DNA from: UBA1388 sp964555515
Lineage (GTDB): Bacteria; Patescibacteriota; Microgenomatia; UBA1400; PJMF01
Direction: 5' to 3'
Length of the DNA: 64,000 nt
NCBI GenBank assembly: GCA_964555515.1
Contig: CAZKSJ010000002.1
Coordinates: 12,416-76,415 of the forward strand
In this document: one piece after another, positions 1-9,606 of the stretch
Position numbering within the stretch: position 1 is the stretch's first letter
Layout of the letters: the number at the start of each line of letters is the position of its first letter
The notes under the pieces: model-generated
What the model was told of the DNA's origin: nothing
The model's input: only the letters and a program-made list of their open reading frames with translations
The model's database searches: none
Program-made: the position numbers and the translations under genes

Positions 1-1
1 A

Positions 2-643
2 ATTGTTGACCAGATTATTTTGGTTGACGATAATAGTTCTGATCAGACAGTCAAACTTGCCCGGAAGTTAGGTCTACAAGTGATTAAGCACCCACAAAAC
101 CGTGGTTATGGTGGTAATCAAAAAACTTGCTACACCCATGCACTCTCTGAAGGCGCCGATGTCGTGGTGATGATTCATCCCGATTATCAATATGATAGTA
201 GTTTAACTAAGGAGATGGTTTTGCCCATCATGAACGGTAGAGTGGATGTGATGCTTGGCTCAAGAATTCGCAGTCGCGAGGAAGCCTTGGCGGGGGGCAT
301 GCCACTTTACAAATATTTTGGGAATAGATTTTTGACCCTGACTGAAAACTTATTGCTTGACCGAAACTTGTCTGAGTATCACACTGGCTTCCGAGCATTT
401 CACAAAAATATTTTGAAAAAGTTGCCCTTCCATAAATACTCAGACGACTTTGTGTTTGATTCGCAAATCTTGTTTGGCACCATTGCCTTAAAGGCTAAAA
501 TAGGCGAAATTCAAGTGCCCGTCAGGTACTTTGAGGAGGCTTCGTCAATTAATTTTATGAGGTCATCCATTTATGGTTTGTCAATTTTGAGAGACTTGGG
601 GTTATACGTCATCACTGACGGCAAGTGGTTTTTAAATAAATAG
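2..643 (+). CDS. Glycosyltransferase family 2, 5'-truncated by window edge
   Basis: GT2 enzyme of the DPM1/polyprenyl-phosphate sugar transferase type, expected to transfer a sugar from a nucleotide donor on the cytoplasmic side of the membrane. The frame is open to the first base, so the true start and the first beta strand lie outside the window. Visible are the nucleotide-binding segment IILVDDNSSDQT, the metal-binding position as HPDYQYD (in place of the usual DADGQ), the acceptor-side motif YHTGFRAF and a closing arginine region near SIYGLSILRD. There is no C-terminal membrane segment, so it resembles the soluble single-domain members. It converges on the GT-C gene that ends at 653, with 9 nt between the two stops. 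The acceptor is unknown; the surrounding glycan genes suggest surface polysaccharide or glycolipid synthesis. Confidence 0.85.
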   Translation: MVDQIILVDDNSSDQTVKLARKLGLQVIKHPQNRGYGGNQKTCYTHALSEGADVVVMIHPDYQYDSSLTKEMVLPIMNGRVDVMLGSRIRSREEALAGGMPLYKYFGNRFLTLTENLLLDRNLSEYHTGFRAFHKNILKKLPFHKYSDDFVFDSQILFGTIALKAKIGEIQVPVRYFEEASSINFMRSSIYGLSILRDLGLYVITDGKWFLNK

Positions 644-652
644 CAGTTGCAG

Positions 653-2413
653 TTAATTTCTAGAAATTGCGGCAATCACATACTCCTCATTTTCTGAATC
701 GATATACCGAGACTCGTTAACAATCATTATGTCATTATCGAGTGTGAGTTTTGTCCAATCATTGGCTCTCATTACCACGATCGATTTGTCCAAATCAGGC
801 CATCTTGGTAAACCTTCATTAACATGATAGATCCCAAATCTAGTCGTCGCAAAATCCTGATCGAAATCTGATCTGGCTGTGCTGTTTATGACGGGAAAAT
901 TGTCATAGTCAGGTTGACCAGCAATCCATAGATACATTCTTGTATTTACCCCCCAAAAAAACACTTCTGTCTGATCGGTGTTCAGGGCTTGTGATTGCTC
1001 CAACAGAAATTGGTCGCGCTCTGCCCAAGCTCCTCTACTCAAACTTTGATATGGTTTCTGATAATAGTAGGCAAACTCTACAACAGCAAAGATCAACCAA
1101 ATCAACCATCCTATACCTACTATTTTCATACCCAATTGGCCAAATCGACGCATTATGAAGAATATGAAGGAATGTAAGCCCACTCCAATAATGATACTGA
1201 GCGGCACCAATGCATTTAGTGAACGTAGCGCATGAGGAGTAGTATTGGGGACAGCAGCTGGTAATAAAGCAACCATCCACCAAATGAACAATATCAAACC
1301 CATGGCACGATGTTTGGTGGCTAACTCGTAGATCCCGCAAACAAACACTGGTAAAAATGGTAGTAAAAATAAACCATGAGCGCCAGTACCATGACGGAGG
1401 TTTTCATCACCGTTTAAAAATAGAAAATTGAAGTCTAAAAAATCAGCATAGTTAGTTGCTAGCTGTCTCACGAATAACCAATCGCGATGAAAAATTAGCC
1501 GGTCAAAGCGACTATTACCAGCGAGTTCGCGATAGACATTCTGAGTTAGTACTAGATCACCCCGATCATTTAGAACGGAGTCTGTACTCAAGCGGTACTG
1601 TTCTGAAGCAGCTGCGAGTGGAGAGTAGGTCTGGGGTAATAAAAGCATATAAAAACCTATTAGAGGGAACAAAATCGTGAGGAAGATCTTAACGAAAATA
1701 TTTGAGGTAGTTCGGTTCCTAGATGCTAGGTGCCGCGTTTGCCATAACTGATAGAACGAAATTGAAACGAATACAGCAGGGGCTACAAATCTAACTGAGT
1801 AATAAGTGTAAGTGCTGGCAGCCATTAACAATACACTTACTAATCGCCACCAACCGTTTCTGAGACTTAATAGGAGCGCATAGATAGACAAAGCCAGTAA
1901 TAATTGAGCTAGATGTCCTTCAAACCCAGCTCTAGAAAAGGTCATTGACCAAGGACTGACAGCCACTACCATTGCAATAGCTACAGCCAACCAACGGTGC
2001 GTGATATACCACTCTTTGAGTGGTATATTTAAATCCCGTTTGAAGTTGCGCCAGCGCCACAACTCTAAGCCGATTAATGGCGTGATAAAGATTGTGAATA
2101 AACCAGCTAATAGGCTTGGAACTCGAACTACCCATTGCTCATCGCCAAAGAGAGCTACCGCCACGCTGAGCAGCCAAATATAAACGGGTTGTTTATAGTC
2201 ACCATATGATAAGAAGATGGGCTGTAACCAGCTTTCACCATGCATATCTTGACCTGTTGCCACCACAGATTTAGCATCAACTAACATCGCCATTTCATCG
2301 ATATAGAGCGTGGCGGAATTTGATTTGAAATTGTAGATGCGTAATCCTAGTCCAATCGTCATGACCAGGAAAATTAAACAAAAAAATAAAATTGTTGAGT
2401 TATGCTTTGTCAT
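653..2413 (-). CDS. Polytopic GT-C glycosyltransferase (GT39/ArnT-like), tandem paralogue A
   Basis: Integral membrane glycosyltransferase of the PMT/ArnT-like GT-C fold (586 aa), which uses polyprenyl-phosphate-linked sugars on the outer face of the membrane. The acidic dyad of the first extracytoplasmic loop is present as LYIDEMAM, followed by a GDYKQPVYIW stretch and about ten hydrophobic helices; a conserved NLRHGTG segment lies mid-protein. The last ~120 residues form a non-membrane domain. The two genes upstream in the same direction (to 4148 and 5769) share the acidic loop, the SxGDxKxP stretch and the RHG(T/S) segment, so this is a tandem triplication. Spacing to the preceding gene is 13 nt, which fits an operon. 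Sugar donor and acceptor cannot be read from the sequence. Confidence 0.82.
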   Translation of the reverse strand: MTKHNSTILFFCLIFLVMTIGLGLRIYNFKSNSATLYIDEMAMLVDAKSVVATGQDMHGESWLQPIFLSYGDYKQPVYIWLLSVAVALFGDEQWVVRVPSLLAGLFTIFITPLIGLELWRWRNFKRDLNIPLKEWYITHRWLAVAIAMVVAVSPWSMTFSRAGFEGHLAQLLLALSIYALLLSLRNGWWRLVSVLLMAASTYTYYSVRFVAPAVFVSISFYQLWQTRHLASRNRTTSNIFVKIFLTILFPLIGFYMLLLPQTYSPLAAASEQYRLSTDSVLNDRGDLVLTQNVYRELAGNSRFDRLIFHRDWLFVRQLATNYADFLDFNFLFLNGDENLRHGTGAHGLFLLPFLPVFVCGIYELATKHRAMGLILFIWWMVALLPAAVPNTTPHALRSLNALVPLSIIIGVGLHSFIFFIMRRFGQLGMKIVGIGWLIWLIFAVVEFAYYYQKPYQSLSRGAWAERDQFLLEQSQALNTDQTEVFFWGVNTRMYLWIAGQPDYDNFPVINSTARSDFDQDFATTRFGIYHVNEGLPRWPDLDKSIVVMRANDWTKLTLDNDIMIVNESRYIDSENEEYVIAAISRN

Positions 2414-2426
2414 AGGGCATGTAATT

Positions 2427-4148
2427 TCATTTTCTTAAGATATACCAAATCGGTTGGCCATCTAAGCCAACAACTTTGGTGACTGCAAAGTTCCCCAACG
2501 CTGCTTCATCCACCTTACTAGCTAGCACCACTCCTACTTCACCAACTGTCAACTGACCAAGGTCCACTTCCCGGTCAAAGATCATCTTTTTATAAGTAAT
2601 TAATTCTCCTTGATCAAATTCTTCATTTGTTGCTGATGCCTGCACCAAGCTGGGGTCTTCATTGGTGTAGAACCAAACGTACATCGCTGGTCTACCCAAA
2701 CTTCTCGCGAAGCGAATTGGTTTACCTGCGGCGATGTCGGCTGATAGCTCGCTAACTAGTTGTTGATAGCCATACTGCCATTCATGCTGAGATTGAACTG
2801 GATAGATGTATAAGTAATAACGAAAAAAAGCTACCAATTCCAGTAAATAAAACCCAATAATGATAGCAACCAGCGCCAGTTTCGTCGATGATTGAAGAAC
2901 TTGATAAAAAACGGACTGCTTGCTGAAATACTTGATTCCTAGTTGTTGAATTAGGTGCGTACTTTCCTTGACAAAAGAACTCAGTCCCAAGGAAATGATC
3001 AGTAAAACTGCTGGCAAGGCTGGTAAAATACGGAGAGCATGGGGATTGGGCTTGGCCATCGTAGCTGGCAACAACGCCACCAAGAGCCAACCCCAAATTA
3101 ACCAATCCACAGTTCTCCTCCGCTTCATCATCAACAGAACCCCCCAAATGAGAAAAACAGTTTCGAAGTGGTAAATCAAACCCGTGAAGCTAGTACCATG
3201 ACGAAGATTGACATCACCGCTTACTGCCCAAAAACTCAGCGAGGAATAACTGAATAGATTCTCTACAATTGTTCTGGCCATGATGACATAACGGTGGTAA
3301 AAAATTCTAGAACCAATTGAGTTTGCTGATGCATCGCGCAATTGATTGCTAGTGGTAATTACCTCCAAATCACTAGTGATACCAGTCTCTTTGAACCGCT
3401 GGGTAATTAAATTTGAATTGGGATTGAGCAATGTCACAAGTAGCGGCAACATTAAGACTGCAACCAATATGGCTGCCACAAATGGATAAACCAAAGCTTG
3501 ATGTTGCCAAACAATCTTCTTATTGCACCAGTCTGCGCGTCGTTCCCATAATGAGACCACCAATAAGATCATGACTAATAATGGTACCATTAGCCGGGCA
3601 GAATGATATGCATAAGGCGCTAACCCCAAACTTATCACAGCCAATAAAAATTGCCATGTCCCTCCTATTTTGACTGCTCGCCACCACCAGGCCACTCCCC
3701 AAGTTATCAACACTGTGGCTAAGTGTGCCTCCCAAGCTCCTCTAGAAAAATGAATTGCCCAGGGAGAAATTGCCGTCATAAACAGTGCCCAGGCCGCAGG
3801 AAATTTAAACTGCCGGGCTAAGAAATAAATACCCATCATCATGAAGACACCAAGCATCACTCCAGAACTTCTTACCGCCAGATCAGTTAAGCAGAGTATT
3901 TTAATAAATGGCACTAAGTAATAAAAATACAAACTTGGTTTCCAATCACCAAAGGATTCGAAGGCAAGGATGGGCCAAGGATGACCGTGATGATCTTTAC
4001 CTGTTTCTAGAATTGAAAAAGCATCATATCCCAGCGCTACTTCTTCCCAATAAAGTGCTGGTGGTGCACTAGTTACTTGATAAGCTCTCAAGAATAAGCC
4101 AAACACTAAGATCGCCAATATTAACCAAAATATTTTATTAGTTGGCAT
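2427..4148 (-). CDS. Polytopic GT-C glycosyltransferase (GT39/ArnT-like), tandem paralogue B
   Basis: GT-C membrane glycosyltransferase, second of the tandem set. I place the start at the ATG at 4148 (MPTNKIFW); a 16-codon upstream extension to 4196 would overlap the preceding gene by 59 nt and adds nothing conserved. The first-loop motif is WEEVALGYD (EE where the paralogues have DE), followed by ESFGDWKPSLY and later NLRHGTSF. About ten to eleven hydrophobic helices precede a C-terminal soluble region of ~110 residues. The start lies inside the end of the upstream gene (11 nt overlap), suggesting translational coupling. The D-to-E change keeps the charge and so does not by itself suggest loss of activity. 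Confidence 0.82.
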   Translation of the reverse strand: MPTNKIFWLILAILVFGLFLRAYQVTSAPPALYWEEVALGYDAFSILETGKDHHGHPWPILAFESFGDWKPSLYFYYLVPFIKILCLTDLAVRSSGVMLGVFMMMGIYFLARQFKFPAAWALFMTAISPWAIHFSRGAWEAHLATVLITWGVAWWWRAVKIGGTWQFLLAVISLGLAPYAYHSARLMVPLLVMILLVVSLWERRADWCNKKIVWQHQALVYPFVAAILVAVLMLPLLVTLLNPNSNLITQRFKETGITSDLEVITTSNQLRDASANSIGSRIFYHRYVIMARTIVENLFSYSSLSFWAVSGDVNLRHGTSFTGLIYHFETVFLIWGVLLMMKRRRTVDWLIWGWLLVALLPATMAKPNPHALRILPALPAVLLIISLGLSSFVKESTHLIQQLGIKYFSKQSVFYQVLQSSTKLALVAIIIGFYLLELVAFFRYYLYIYPVQSQHEWQYGYQQLVSELSADIAAGKPIRFARSLGRPAMYVWFYTNEDPSLVQASATNEEFDQGELITYKKMIFDREVDLGQLTVGEVGVVLASKVDEAALGNFAVTKVVGLDGQPIWYILRK

Positions 4149-5769
4149 GTTCACCAGTGTAATAAACTTCAAACCGAACTTGACCATCACTACCATAAAC
4201 TAAATGTGTGGCTTCATGCTGATCAAGATTGAACTTGGGAGTACTGATCACCAAGGTATTGTGCCTTAATAGATCAGATCCTGACAAACTATTGGTAAAC
4301 TCATATTTATAAAGTGATCCACCTCGATAAGCAATGGGAGAAGTCTTTCGAACAAACAGAGCAAAAATGTATGGCTGACCATAGTCGTCGCTGACCAGAA
4401 TTTTATCTACTGGAGCTTGTCCATATTCACCTCTTTCATAAGCCGTTGCTAGCTGCATCGCCTCAAGATAGCCATCTTGGAACTCTGCAGCACTGACTCT
4501 CGCGAAATTATTAAGATAATCGTGCCAGTAATGCATAAATATTAATGATTCGATCAAGAAAGTCATACCTACAAGCAATCGAAAACTTATATCCAGAGAT
4601 ATTTTTTTCGATAACCAAGTGACCGTAGCATCGACTCCATAAATTGCTAGTAAAATAAATCCAGGCAAGGCAAATAGGGCACGATTGCTGTGTGGTACAG
4701 CTTCAGATGAAAGAGCCGCCGGAATTAGTCCGAAGATCACAAAAGCGATACCGTATCCTAACAAACTGTATTTCATCTGCTGATAATGAGCTAATCGAAA
4801 TAGAATCATCAGTAACGCAATCATGCTAAATAAGAACGTCATGGGCAGTAATACCCCCCAACTACCAGAACCATGCCGATATGAATCAGTCTGACCCAAT
4901 ACTAGAAATTGGGGAGATAAATGGGCGACCAGATTTTCTGCAAAAACTTTAATAGTGGTAACGGCAGTATAACCTTGATTAGTGATGAGGACACCAGCTC
5001 TGGTCGCCCCATGTCCAAAAACACCATCATAAATAAGTGGCAACACAAGAATTATGCCGATCATCAAGCCACATATCAGCCAACGCCACTCCCTCCTCAC
5101 CCACTCGCGTTGCTGATACCCATACCAAAATACAAACAATGGTACAAATATTTTTGCACTATGATAAGTATAGAGCGCGGCAGCCCAAGCAATTGAGCTC
5201 ATCAGTAACAAACCTATTTTTTGATATTTATTTAATTGTGCAAACCTTTCAATCATCTGGGCTGCCGCTACCAATCCAACTAGAAAAAAAGCTAGCGCCA
5301 TGCCTGATTCAAACCCCACCCGAGAGTAATGAACATGCCATGGCACAGTGGCGATGAGAAACAAACCAAGTAGTGTTTGCCACTTTTTGGCATGATTTTC
5401 AGCTAATATGTACGTTAGAGCTCCAAATGCAAGAACGGTGACCATGCCCGCTAGGGCAAAAGGCAGTCTTACTACCCATAACTTAAGCCCCAACAAAATG
5501 GTAAACACGCCGTTGATGTAAATTGCTGCGGGAGCCTTGTAATCTCCAAAAGACTGAAACGAGATAGGAATTTTGTGTAACCACTCATCTCTTCTGGTGG
5601 TAATAACCGCGTGACCATTATAACCAATGGCTGCTTCATCCCAGGTCATACCGTGAGGAATAACGCCCAATTGATAGAACCTGACTAAAACCGCCAACAA
5701 GATGATGAGGCTGCCAAGCACAAAAAACCACTGCTGCTGAGACTTATAAAAGGGTTTAAGTAATTTCAT
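4138..5769 (-). CDS. Polytopic GT-C glycosyltransferase (GT39/ArnT-like), tandem paralogue C
   Basis: GT-C membrane glycosyltransferase, third and most upstream of the tandem set. The ATG at 5769 (MKLLKPFY) is preferred over the longer reading from 5817 because GGAG sits 4 nt in front of it and it leaves a 19-nt spacer after the upstream GT2 gene. Motifs: TWDEAAIGYN in the first outer loop, QSFGDYKAP, and RHGSGSWGV in the middle. A hydrophobic N-terminus and about ten further helices are visible, then a ~110-residue soluble tail. Three copies in a row, each diverged, suggest enzymes that add different sugars or act on different acceptors; this is inference. Confidence 0.82.
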   Translation of the reverse strand: MKLLKPFYKSQQQWFFVLGSLIILLAVLVRFYQLGVIPHGMTWDEAAIGYNGHAVITTRRDEWLHKIPISFQSFGDYKAPAAIYINGVFTILLGLKLWVVRLPFALAGMVTVLAFGALTYILAENHAKKWQTLLGLFLIATVPWHVHYSRVGFESGMALAFFLVGLVAAAQMIERFAQLNKYQKIGLLLMSSIAWAAALYTYHSAKIFVPLFVFWYGYQQREWVRREWRWLICGLMIGIILVLPLIYDGVFGHGATRAGVLITNQGYTAVTTIKVFAENLVAHLSPQFLVLGQTDSYRHGSGSWGVLLPMTFLFSMIALLMILFRLAHYQQMKYSLLGYGIAFVIFGLIPAALSSEAVPHSNRALFALPGFILLAIYGVDATVTWLSKKISLDISFRLLVGMTFLIESLIFMHYWHDYLNNFARVSAAEFQDGYLEAMQLATAYERGEYGQAPVDKILVSDDYGQPYIFALFVRKTSPIAYRGGSLYKYEFTNSLSGSDLLRHNTLVISTPKFNLDQHEATHLVYGSDGQVRFEVYYTGEHAN

Positions 5770-5788
5770 GCAGCTCCATTGTAGCGGT

Positions 5789-6709
5789 CTATGATATAGC
5801 CTGTGAAGCAGTTGCACGGCTTCTGTGCCACCACCAATAAGGCCGCCAGATTAAAAATGATAACCTTTGCCAGAAATGACCATTCTTCCAAGTAAAACGA
5901 TCGGCATTGCGCCAGCTAATTTTTTGCATTTCCTGAGCTGTCCATACTGATTGATGGGTGCTTTCATGTTTATGATAGATAATTGCTTTCGGCTCAAAGA
6001 TTATTTGCAGTCCTCTTCGGCGAGCTCTAAATGACAAGTCAATATCTTCCCAATATGCCGGATAATATCTTTGGTCAAAGCCGCGCAGCGTCTGCCAATC
6101 ATTTAGTCTAAACATGGAGCTACCACCACTCGCCCAAGCAGTACTGCCATATTCAAAATTAGCTGCCTTGGCATGCTTAAACAAGCCCATTTCAAACCAT
6201 AGTAAATTTTTACCACTCGGGTTAGATCCTGCTTGATCATCAAATTCCAAAGCCGTTACCGCAAACACTTTTGGATTTGACTCTAAAACCCGAGCCAAGT
6301 TGATAAAAGCTGCCGGATGTGGAGACGCATCATTATTCAACAACATGACCATTTCGTGACAGGCCAAAGATACTCCCAAGTTTGCGGCCCCTCCAAAACG
6401 CAGATTGCTTTCATTGGCAACCAACATCAAATCAAGATGTTTTCCTTCAGCAGAATATGCTCCAGCATAATACCTGAGTTTGAGCAAATGTGGATCTGGA
6501 AAATAACCTTTAAGCAAATTAAATTCTGGTGATCTAGATTTTTTGAGCTTGAATTCACTACATAACCACGCAACTGTCTGATCATTGCTAGCATCATCAC
6601 TAATGATTAACTGACTTCCAAACGGTAGTGCTTTTAGCACAGCTGGCAGGTGGGTATGCAATAACTTTAATCCGTTAAAAGTCGGAATCACACAAGACAC
6701 TTTAGTCAT
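5789..6709 (-). CDS. Glycosyltransferase family 2 (rhamnosyltransferase-like)
   Basis: Cytoplasmic GT2 enzyme (306 aa from the ATG at 6709). The family signature is clear: VSCVIPTFNG at the N-terminus, LIISDDASND for nucleotide binding, RFGGAANLGV, the metal site MLLNNDA, an acceptor-side WEDIDLSFRARRRG and the late IIYHKHEST motif typical of WbbL/rhamnosyltransferase-type GT2 proteins. The start overlaps the stop of the GT4 gene by 8 nt; the reading that begins 7 codons earlier would increase the overlap without adding conserved sequence. Donor specificity is not readable, although dTDP-rhamnose genes lie 10 kb away. Confidence 0.85.
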   Translation of the reverse strand: MTKVSCVIPTFNGLKLLHTHLPAVLKALPFGSQLIISDDASNDQTVAWLCSEFKLKKSRSPEFNLLKGYFPDPHLLKLRYYAGAYSAEGKHLDLMLVANESNLRFGGAANLGVSLACHEMVMLLNNDASPHPAAFINLARVLESNPKVFAVTALEFDDQAGSNPSGKNLLWFEMGLFKHAKAANFEYGSTAWASGGSSMFRLNDWQTLRGFDQRYYPAYWEDIDLSFRARRRGLQIIFEPKAIIYHKHESTHQSVWTAQEMQKISWRNADRFTWKNGHFWQRLSFLIWRPYWWWHRSRATASQAIS

Positions 6710-7820
6710 CAACTGGTTCCTGGTCAACATTAAACATATTATTCACCTTCTTGGCAAAAGTGCGCTCATTAAAATGACTGGCTCGCTCTCTCACCTTTAC
6801 TCCCAAATCAACTACTTTAGGTGGATGTTTCATCAACTCCCAAGTATGGGAAACACATTCAGCCTGACTGTGCCATCCCAATCCAGATAAGTCTTCACCC
6901 AAGACCTCACGCTGACCCCCAGCCAAATATACAAGTGGCACACATGAAGCCGCCATCGCCTCGACAGTACTTATCCCAAAGTGTTCAACTGCTTCAGGAC
7001 AAATATTCTCATCAATCCCGTAACCCGCTGCATGCCAATAAATGGTGGCGCTTTGATACAAATCAATTAGCTCTTTTCTAGATAAATTAGTTTTAAACTC
7101 TATTGGAAAACCCGTCGCCATCTTTTTTAACTCTTTTAACCAAGTTTCATCCTCAGTTGAACCAGCTAAAACCAACTTCCATCTTTTTGTGACACTCTGA
7201 TGGGTCAAACATAGCTTTTGAAACATTTCAATTAAAATATCTTGGCGTTTGGAGTGAAGCTGTTTAAAATATCTGCCTACATTCAAGATCATGGGCTCTT
7301 TATGAGGGCTACCGGTAAATTCAGCTTCATTAATCATGGGATGTAAAACTAAATTTACCTGCGCTCGCCAATTTTGCTCAATAATTGACTTGGTAAAATA
7401 TGAGTTAGTATTGATGTGCCGCCAGTTTTTTAATTTCAAACGATCTATAGGAGAAGTAAGTCGATTGGAGAATGGTACCTGGACGTGTAGGTAGTTGTGA
7501 TCAGCTAAACTAAAAAATAATGAACCATCACTCACGTAATAAAGCCCATCATAACGGGCTGTCCAAAGTAGCTTAGATGCCGCAGATTGCTTTGAACCAA
7601 GAGGAGTTTCGACAAACTCAATCGCAGCCAAATCTTGATTCATAAAGTTTTGATACTGTTTTTTAACATAACTCAATGTTTGATCCTTGGGCAGATGCTG
7701 GGATGAAACCGCCACACAAACTTGATGGTTTGCAGCTGCCACACCCGCTACATCTAGTAAGTGCTTTTCGCCACCACCAAAATGATTAGGGAAATAGGGT
7801 GAATAAAAACAAATGTTCAT
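6702..7820 (-). CDS. Glycosyltransferase family 4
   Basis: GT-B fold retaining glycosyltransferase of family GT4 (372 aa). The N-terminal domain opens with a YSPYFPNHFGGGEKH loop, the region that in this family contacts the acceptor. The C-terminal domain carries ILNVGRYF, VLAGSTEDE and the E-x7-E signature as EHFGISTVEA, the residues that grip the nucleotide-sugar donor. The start is the ATG at 7820, which overlaps the upstream stop in a TGATG arrangement; the TTG one codon earlier is unlikely. Tight coupling to GT2 genes on both sides places it in the same glycan-assembly operon. Confidence 0.87.
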   Translation of the reverse strand: MNICFYSPYFPNHFGGGEKHLLDVAGVAAANHQVCVAVSSQHLPKDQTLSYVKKQYQNFMNQDLAAIEFVETPLGSKQSAASKLLWTARYDGLYYVSDGSLFFSLADHNYLHVQVPFSNRLTSPIDRLKLKNWRHINTNSYFTKSIIEQNWRAQVNLVLHPMINEAEFTGSPHKEPMILNVGRYFKQLHSKRQDILIEMFQKLCLTHQSVTKRWKLVLAGSTEDETWLKELKKMATGFPIEFKTNLSRKELIDLYQSATIYWHAAGYGIDENICPEAVEHFGISTVEAMAASCVPLVYLAGGQREVLGEDLSGLGWHSQAECVSHTWELMKHPPKVVDLGVKVRERASHFNERTFAKKVNNMFNVDQEPVDD

Positions 7821-8638
7821 CAATTATTTTTCCACATATCTGCCAATTCCTGCTCAAGCTTTTGGTATTTATCAGCAATGGTGGGGCTTTGTTGTCTTTC
7901 CCAAACCTGAATGTAGACCAACATCCTATTGATTGCTTGAATGGTGGCTTCCATCAATCCCACCTGTCCATCTTTATAACCGCGATATTTAATCACTCTT
8001 CTTAAGAACTCACCAAATCCTTTTCTCAGTACCGTCAATAAGTTGACATTTGGGATACTTGAATCGGCCAGGAGCCTCGCTTCGATCGGAGTCCAGGCTG
8101 CTGATTTGATCAATCCAGATGACACATTCCGATGGGAAAAGTGAACTAGCTGTGATTTTAGCGCCACACACTCACCCTGATATCGTGGACTTTCATGAAT
8201 ATCCCCAAACCATTCCACATCAGCGGATTTATGGAAGGCACGCGTCACCGTGTCTTCCGCCCAACCACCGTACATCAATTCTGTTCCAAAGAAAATATTC
8301 CTGCGAGCCATACTTAAAGCTGCAGTTTGTTTTGTTTCTATTGTTACGCCGATTTCTTTGGCCAAAGTAGGAGTGACTCTTTCATCGGCGTCAATATAAA
8401 TAAACCACTCAGTGGAAACGTGTTTAACAGCCTCATTGCGTAGCTTGGCAAAAGAAGGGTGCTGAAAATGGATAACTTTTGCGCCTTGTTGTTCGGCGAT
8501 TTCTGCGGTCTTATCTGTAGAACCAGTGTCGATCAACAAAATTTCCTGGCACCAACGCAACGAATTTAGACAACCCGGCAACATTGATTCTTCGTTTTTA
8601 GCGATGATGACGGCAGTGATGGGTAGATGGTGGTTCAT
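7820..8638 (-). CDS. Glycosyltransferase family 2, WaaE/KdtX-like
   Basis: GT2 enzyme of the LPS core glucosyltransferase (WaaE/KdtX) subgroup, 272 aa. Seen: ITAVIIAKNEESML at the N-terminus, ILLIDTGSTDKT for the donor nucleotide, FIYIDADERVT as the DxD metal site, and a WFGDIHESP segment characteristic of the subgroup. The C-terminal ~80 residues are basic and amphipathic, as expected for membrane association. Its ATG overlaps the upstream stop as ATGA. The gene at 9607 encodes a relative of the same subgroup, so two similar transfers may occur in this pathway. Confidence 0.85.
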   Translation of the reverse strand: MNHHLPITAVIIAKNEESMLPGCLNSLRWCQEILLIDTGSTDKTAEIAEQQGAKVIHFQHPSFAKLRNEAVKHVSTEWFIYIDADERVTPTLAKEIGVTIETKQTAALSMARRNIFFGTELMYGGWAEDTVTRAFHKSADVEWFGDIHESPRYQGECVALKSQLVHFSHRNVSSGLIKSAAWTPIEARLLADSSIPNVNLLTVLRKGFGEFLRRVIKYRGYKDGQVGLMEATIQAINRMLVYIQVWERQQSPTIADKYQKLEQELADMWKNN

Positions 8639-9552
8639 ATGACTGGTTGTTTACCCCATTGATGAAGCACAAAGTGTGTGGCCGCTTTGCGATCTAATGG
8701 ATTTTTAGACGAAAGCAATTGGAAAAACACGCGTCCCACATTAAATTTTGTTCGCCAATCGCCGTATCTGAAGAAAAAAATGAGCCGATTTCTGTTTTGA
8801 AAATACTGATGCAAACTTGATCCCACCCCATCACTTGATCCAGCATTGACGTGCCAGACCTTAGCTTCATCTGAATAATGTATTTCGTAGCCTAAGTTTT
8901 TAACCCGCATTGATAAATCTGTGTCTTCAAAATATAGGAAGTAGTCATTATCTAGACTGCCAATTTTCTCCAAGATCTCTCTCTTCAATAACAAACAACA
9001 CCCTGTAGCAAAATCAGATTTGGTCTGTTCTGCAAACTGTCCTTTGTCAATCTCGTCGACACCTCGATGAAAAGCAGACAGATTATCCCAATCGATGCTC
9101 CCGCCAGCATACCAGATCACTCGTCCGCGATCATCATCTTGATAGCTGTCATAGAAATATTCTCTACCAGCCTGAAAATATATTTTAGGTGAAATGATAC
9201 CGCACTCAGGATGAACCTCAAGATAATTAATTAAGTGATTAAAGAGCTGTTCATGAACAACCGTATCATTATTAATTAGCATCACATAATCAACCGACTG
9301 TTTCTCGATGGCATACTCAATACCCATGTTGTTACCACCTGTAAAACCCAGGTTAGATTCGCTACGAATCACATCAATCCACTTCAATTTTCTCAACGCC
9401 TTCGGCAATGCATACTCAGTTGCTGAACCGTTATCTACCACAATCACTTGAACTTGATGATTGCCAATATCCGCAGCGACAATGCTTTTTAAGCACTGTG
9501 AGGTGAGCTCGTCAGAATTAAAGTTGACAATGATAATTGCGACTTCGGCCAT
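8635..9552 (-). CDS. Glycosyltransferase family 2, rhamnosyltransferase-like
   Basis: GT2 protein of 305 aa resembling dTDP-rhamnosyl transferases such as WbbL. Visible motifs are AIIIVNFNSDE, VIVVDNGSA, LGFTGGNNMGIEYA (the GGNN motif of this subgroup), MLINNDTV as the metal site and YFEDTDLSMRVK on the acceptor side. First gene of the tightly packed GT run that continues to 5769. A TATAAT box ends 6 nt before the ATG, so the run may start as a leaderless transcript. Rhamnose as donor is inferred from subgroup and from rfbB/C/D in the window. Confidence 0.85.
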   Translation of the reverse strand: MAEVAIIIVNFNSDELTSQCLKSIVAADIGNHQVQVIVVDNGSATEYALPKALRKLKWIDVIRSESNLGFTGGNNMGIEYAIEKQSVDYVMLINNDTVVHEQLFNHLINYLEVHPECGIISPKIYFQAGREYFYDSYQDDDRGRVIWYAGGSIDWDNLSAFHRGVDEIDKGQFAEQTKSDFATGCCLLLKREILEKIGSLDNDYFLYFEDTDLSMRVKNLGYEIHYSDEAKVWHVNAGSSDGVGSSLHQYFQNRNRLIFFFRYGDWRTKFNVGRVFFQLLSSKNPLDRKAATHFVLHQWGKQPVI

Positions 9553-9558
9553 TTGTTT

Positions 9559-9564
9559 ATTATA
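9559..9564 (-). promoter_or_regulatory. -10 box (TATAAT) 6 nt before the GT2 start at 9552
   Basis: Perfect TATAAT on the minus strand with exactly 6 nt before the ATG at 9552. A transcript starting 7 nt after the box would begin at the start codon. No convincing -35 hexamer is visible at 16-18 nt. The same arrangement recurs at other genes in the window. Confidence 0.5.
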
Positions 9565-9606
9565 TACCTGTTATTATTATTCAATTAGGTGCTAGATATC
9601 AATCTA

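Noticed and set aside
4149..4196. N-terminal extensions of several genes (for example to 4196, 5817, 12196, 13926, 50126)
   Set aside because: They add no conserved sequence, overlap neighbours heavily, and better starts with ribosome sites or -10 boxes exist inside.
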